From Dehalococcoidia bacterium UBA2777 (lineage in GTDB: Bacteria > Chloroflexota > Dehalococcoidia > UBA2247 > UBA2777): a stretch of DNA of 7,090 nt. The stretch's first letter is position 1, and every line of letters starts with the position of its first letter. Shown here one piece after another: positions 6,919-7,090 of the stretch. Made by a program: the position numbers and the translations under genes. The DNA is taken from assembly GCA_002352365.1 (NCBI GenBank), contig DEIJ01000104.1:1-7090 (forward strand). The letters are read 5' to 3'. The notes below the pieces were generated by a model. It was not told the DNA's origin, did not search any database, and saw only the letters and a program-made list of their open reading frames with translations.

Positions 6919-7090
6919 TTATTTGGGTGGGGCATAAAGCTTCGCCTCCACGAAGGCAAGAACTACTGGTTTGCCATCCCTCACCTCAGATATGCAAATG
7001 GAAGTAATAAGCTGACGCTTAATGCCAAATACTTCCTCACCCCCCCAGTGAGCTGGCCCAAATAATGACTCCCATTCCAGAGCTTCCAGA
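6919..7090 (-). CDS. livK: C-terminal end of a Liv-type (branched-chain amino acid family) ABC transporter substrate-binding protein, cut by the window edge
   Basis: Reading in from the right edge on the minus strand, a frame with 56 sense codons ends in TAA at 6921..6919; base 7090 belongs to the preceding codon. The visible tail includes AHWGGEEVFGIKRQL, then ISEVRDGKPVVL, and ends in YAPPK. This pattern (a GxEVFGIxRQL-like stretch, then an ISEVxDGK strand) is typical of the last lobe of periplasmic Peripla_BP_6/LivK binding proteins, which capture the substrate and deliver it to the LivHM permease. The gene lies 94 bases upstream of livH, the usual place for the binding protein of such an operon. 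The ligand-binding residues and the lipoprotein or signal peptide lie outside the window, so the substrate cannot be judged. Family assignment rests on this tail plus context. A C7 run on the plus strand (7040-7046) falls in the Trp-Gly-Gly codons, and only one frame stays open through it. Confidence 0.8.
   Translation of the reverse strand, partial: LEALEWESLFGPAHWGGEEVFGIKRQLITSICISEVRDGKPVVLAFVEAKLYAPPK

Noticed and set aside
6778..7065. Plus-strand 95-codon frame over the livK-livH junction
   Set aside because: It crosses the perfect hairpin and runs antisense to the recognisable LivK tail and LivH start. The minus-strand reading explains the sequence better.

Overview
The window is one block of co-oriented genes on the minus strand, read from high to low coordinates. 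It holds the 3' end of a branched-chain amino acid type substrate-binding protein gene (livK-like), then livH, livM, livG and livF, then one very large HdrA-like iron-sulfur flavoprotein gene. The last 332 bases, at the low-coordinate end, contain no gene I can support. All open frames on the plus strand look like shadows of these genes.

The first five genes make a complete LIV/HAAT-type ABC importer: periplasmic binding protein, two permeases and two ATPases. Substrates known for this family include branched-chain amino acids, amides, urea, short dicarboxylates and aromatic acids, and the sequence here does not choose between them. The sixth gene starts 5 bases after livF, with a strong ribosome-binding site overlapping the livF stop, so it is very likely co-transcribed. 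Its 1034-residue product fuses two HdrA-like FAD modules. The first carries an inserted ferredoxin-like domain. The second carries the CHCG-type N-terminal domain of HdrA and ends in two [4Fe-4S] motifs. HdrA proteins are the flavin (often electron-bifurcating) subunits of heterodisulfide-reductase-like complexes. Coupling one to a Liv importer suggests that the imported compound feeds an anaerobic, low-potential redox pathway; that link is inference.

The organism is probably an anaerobic bacterium of moderate GC content. The fused HdrA architecture is familiar from anaerobic lineages such as Chloroflexota (Dehalococcoidia-like), Desulfobacterota and related groups, but nothing here fixes the phylum. 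Four of the five complete genes appear to start with TTG, which is unusual.

I found no CRISPR array, RNA gene, insertion sequence or clearly novel defence or mobile system. The least ordinary features are the importer-HdrA operon, the double-HdrA architecture, the run of TTG starts, and a perfect 13-bp hairpin between livK and livH.
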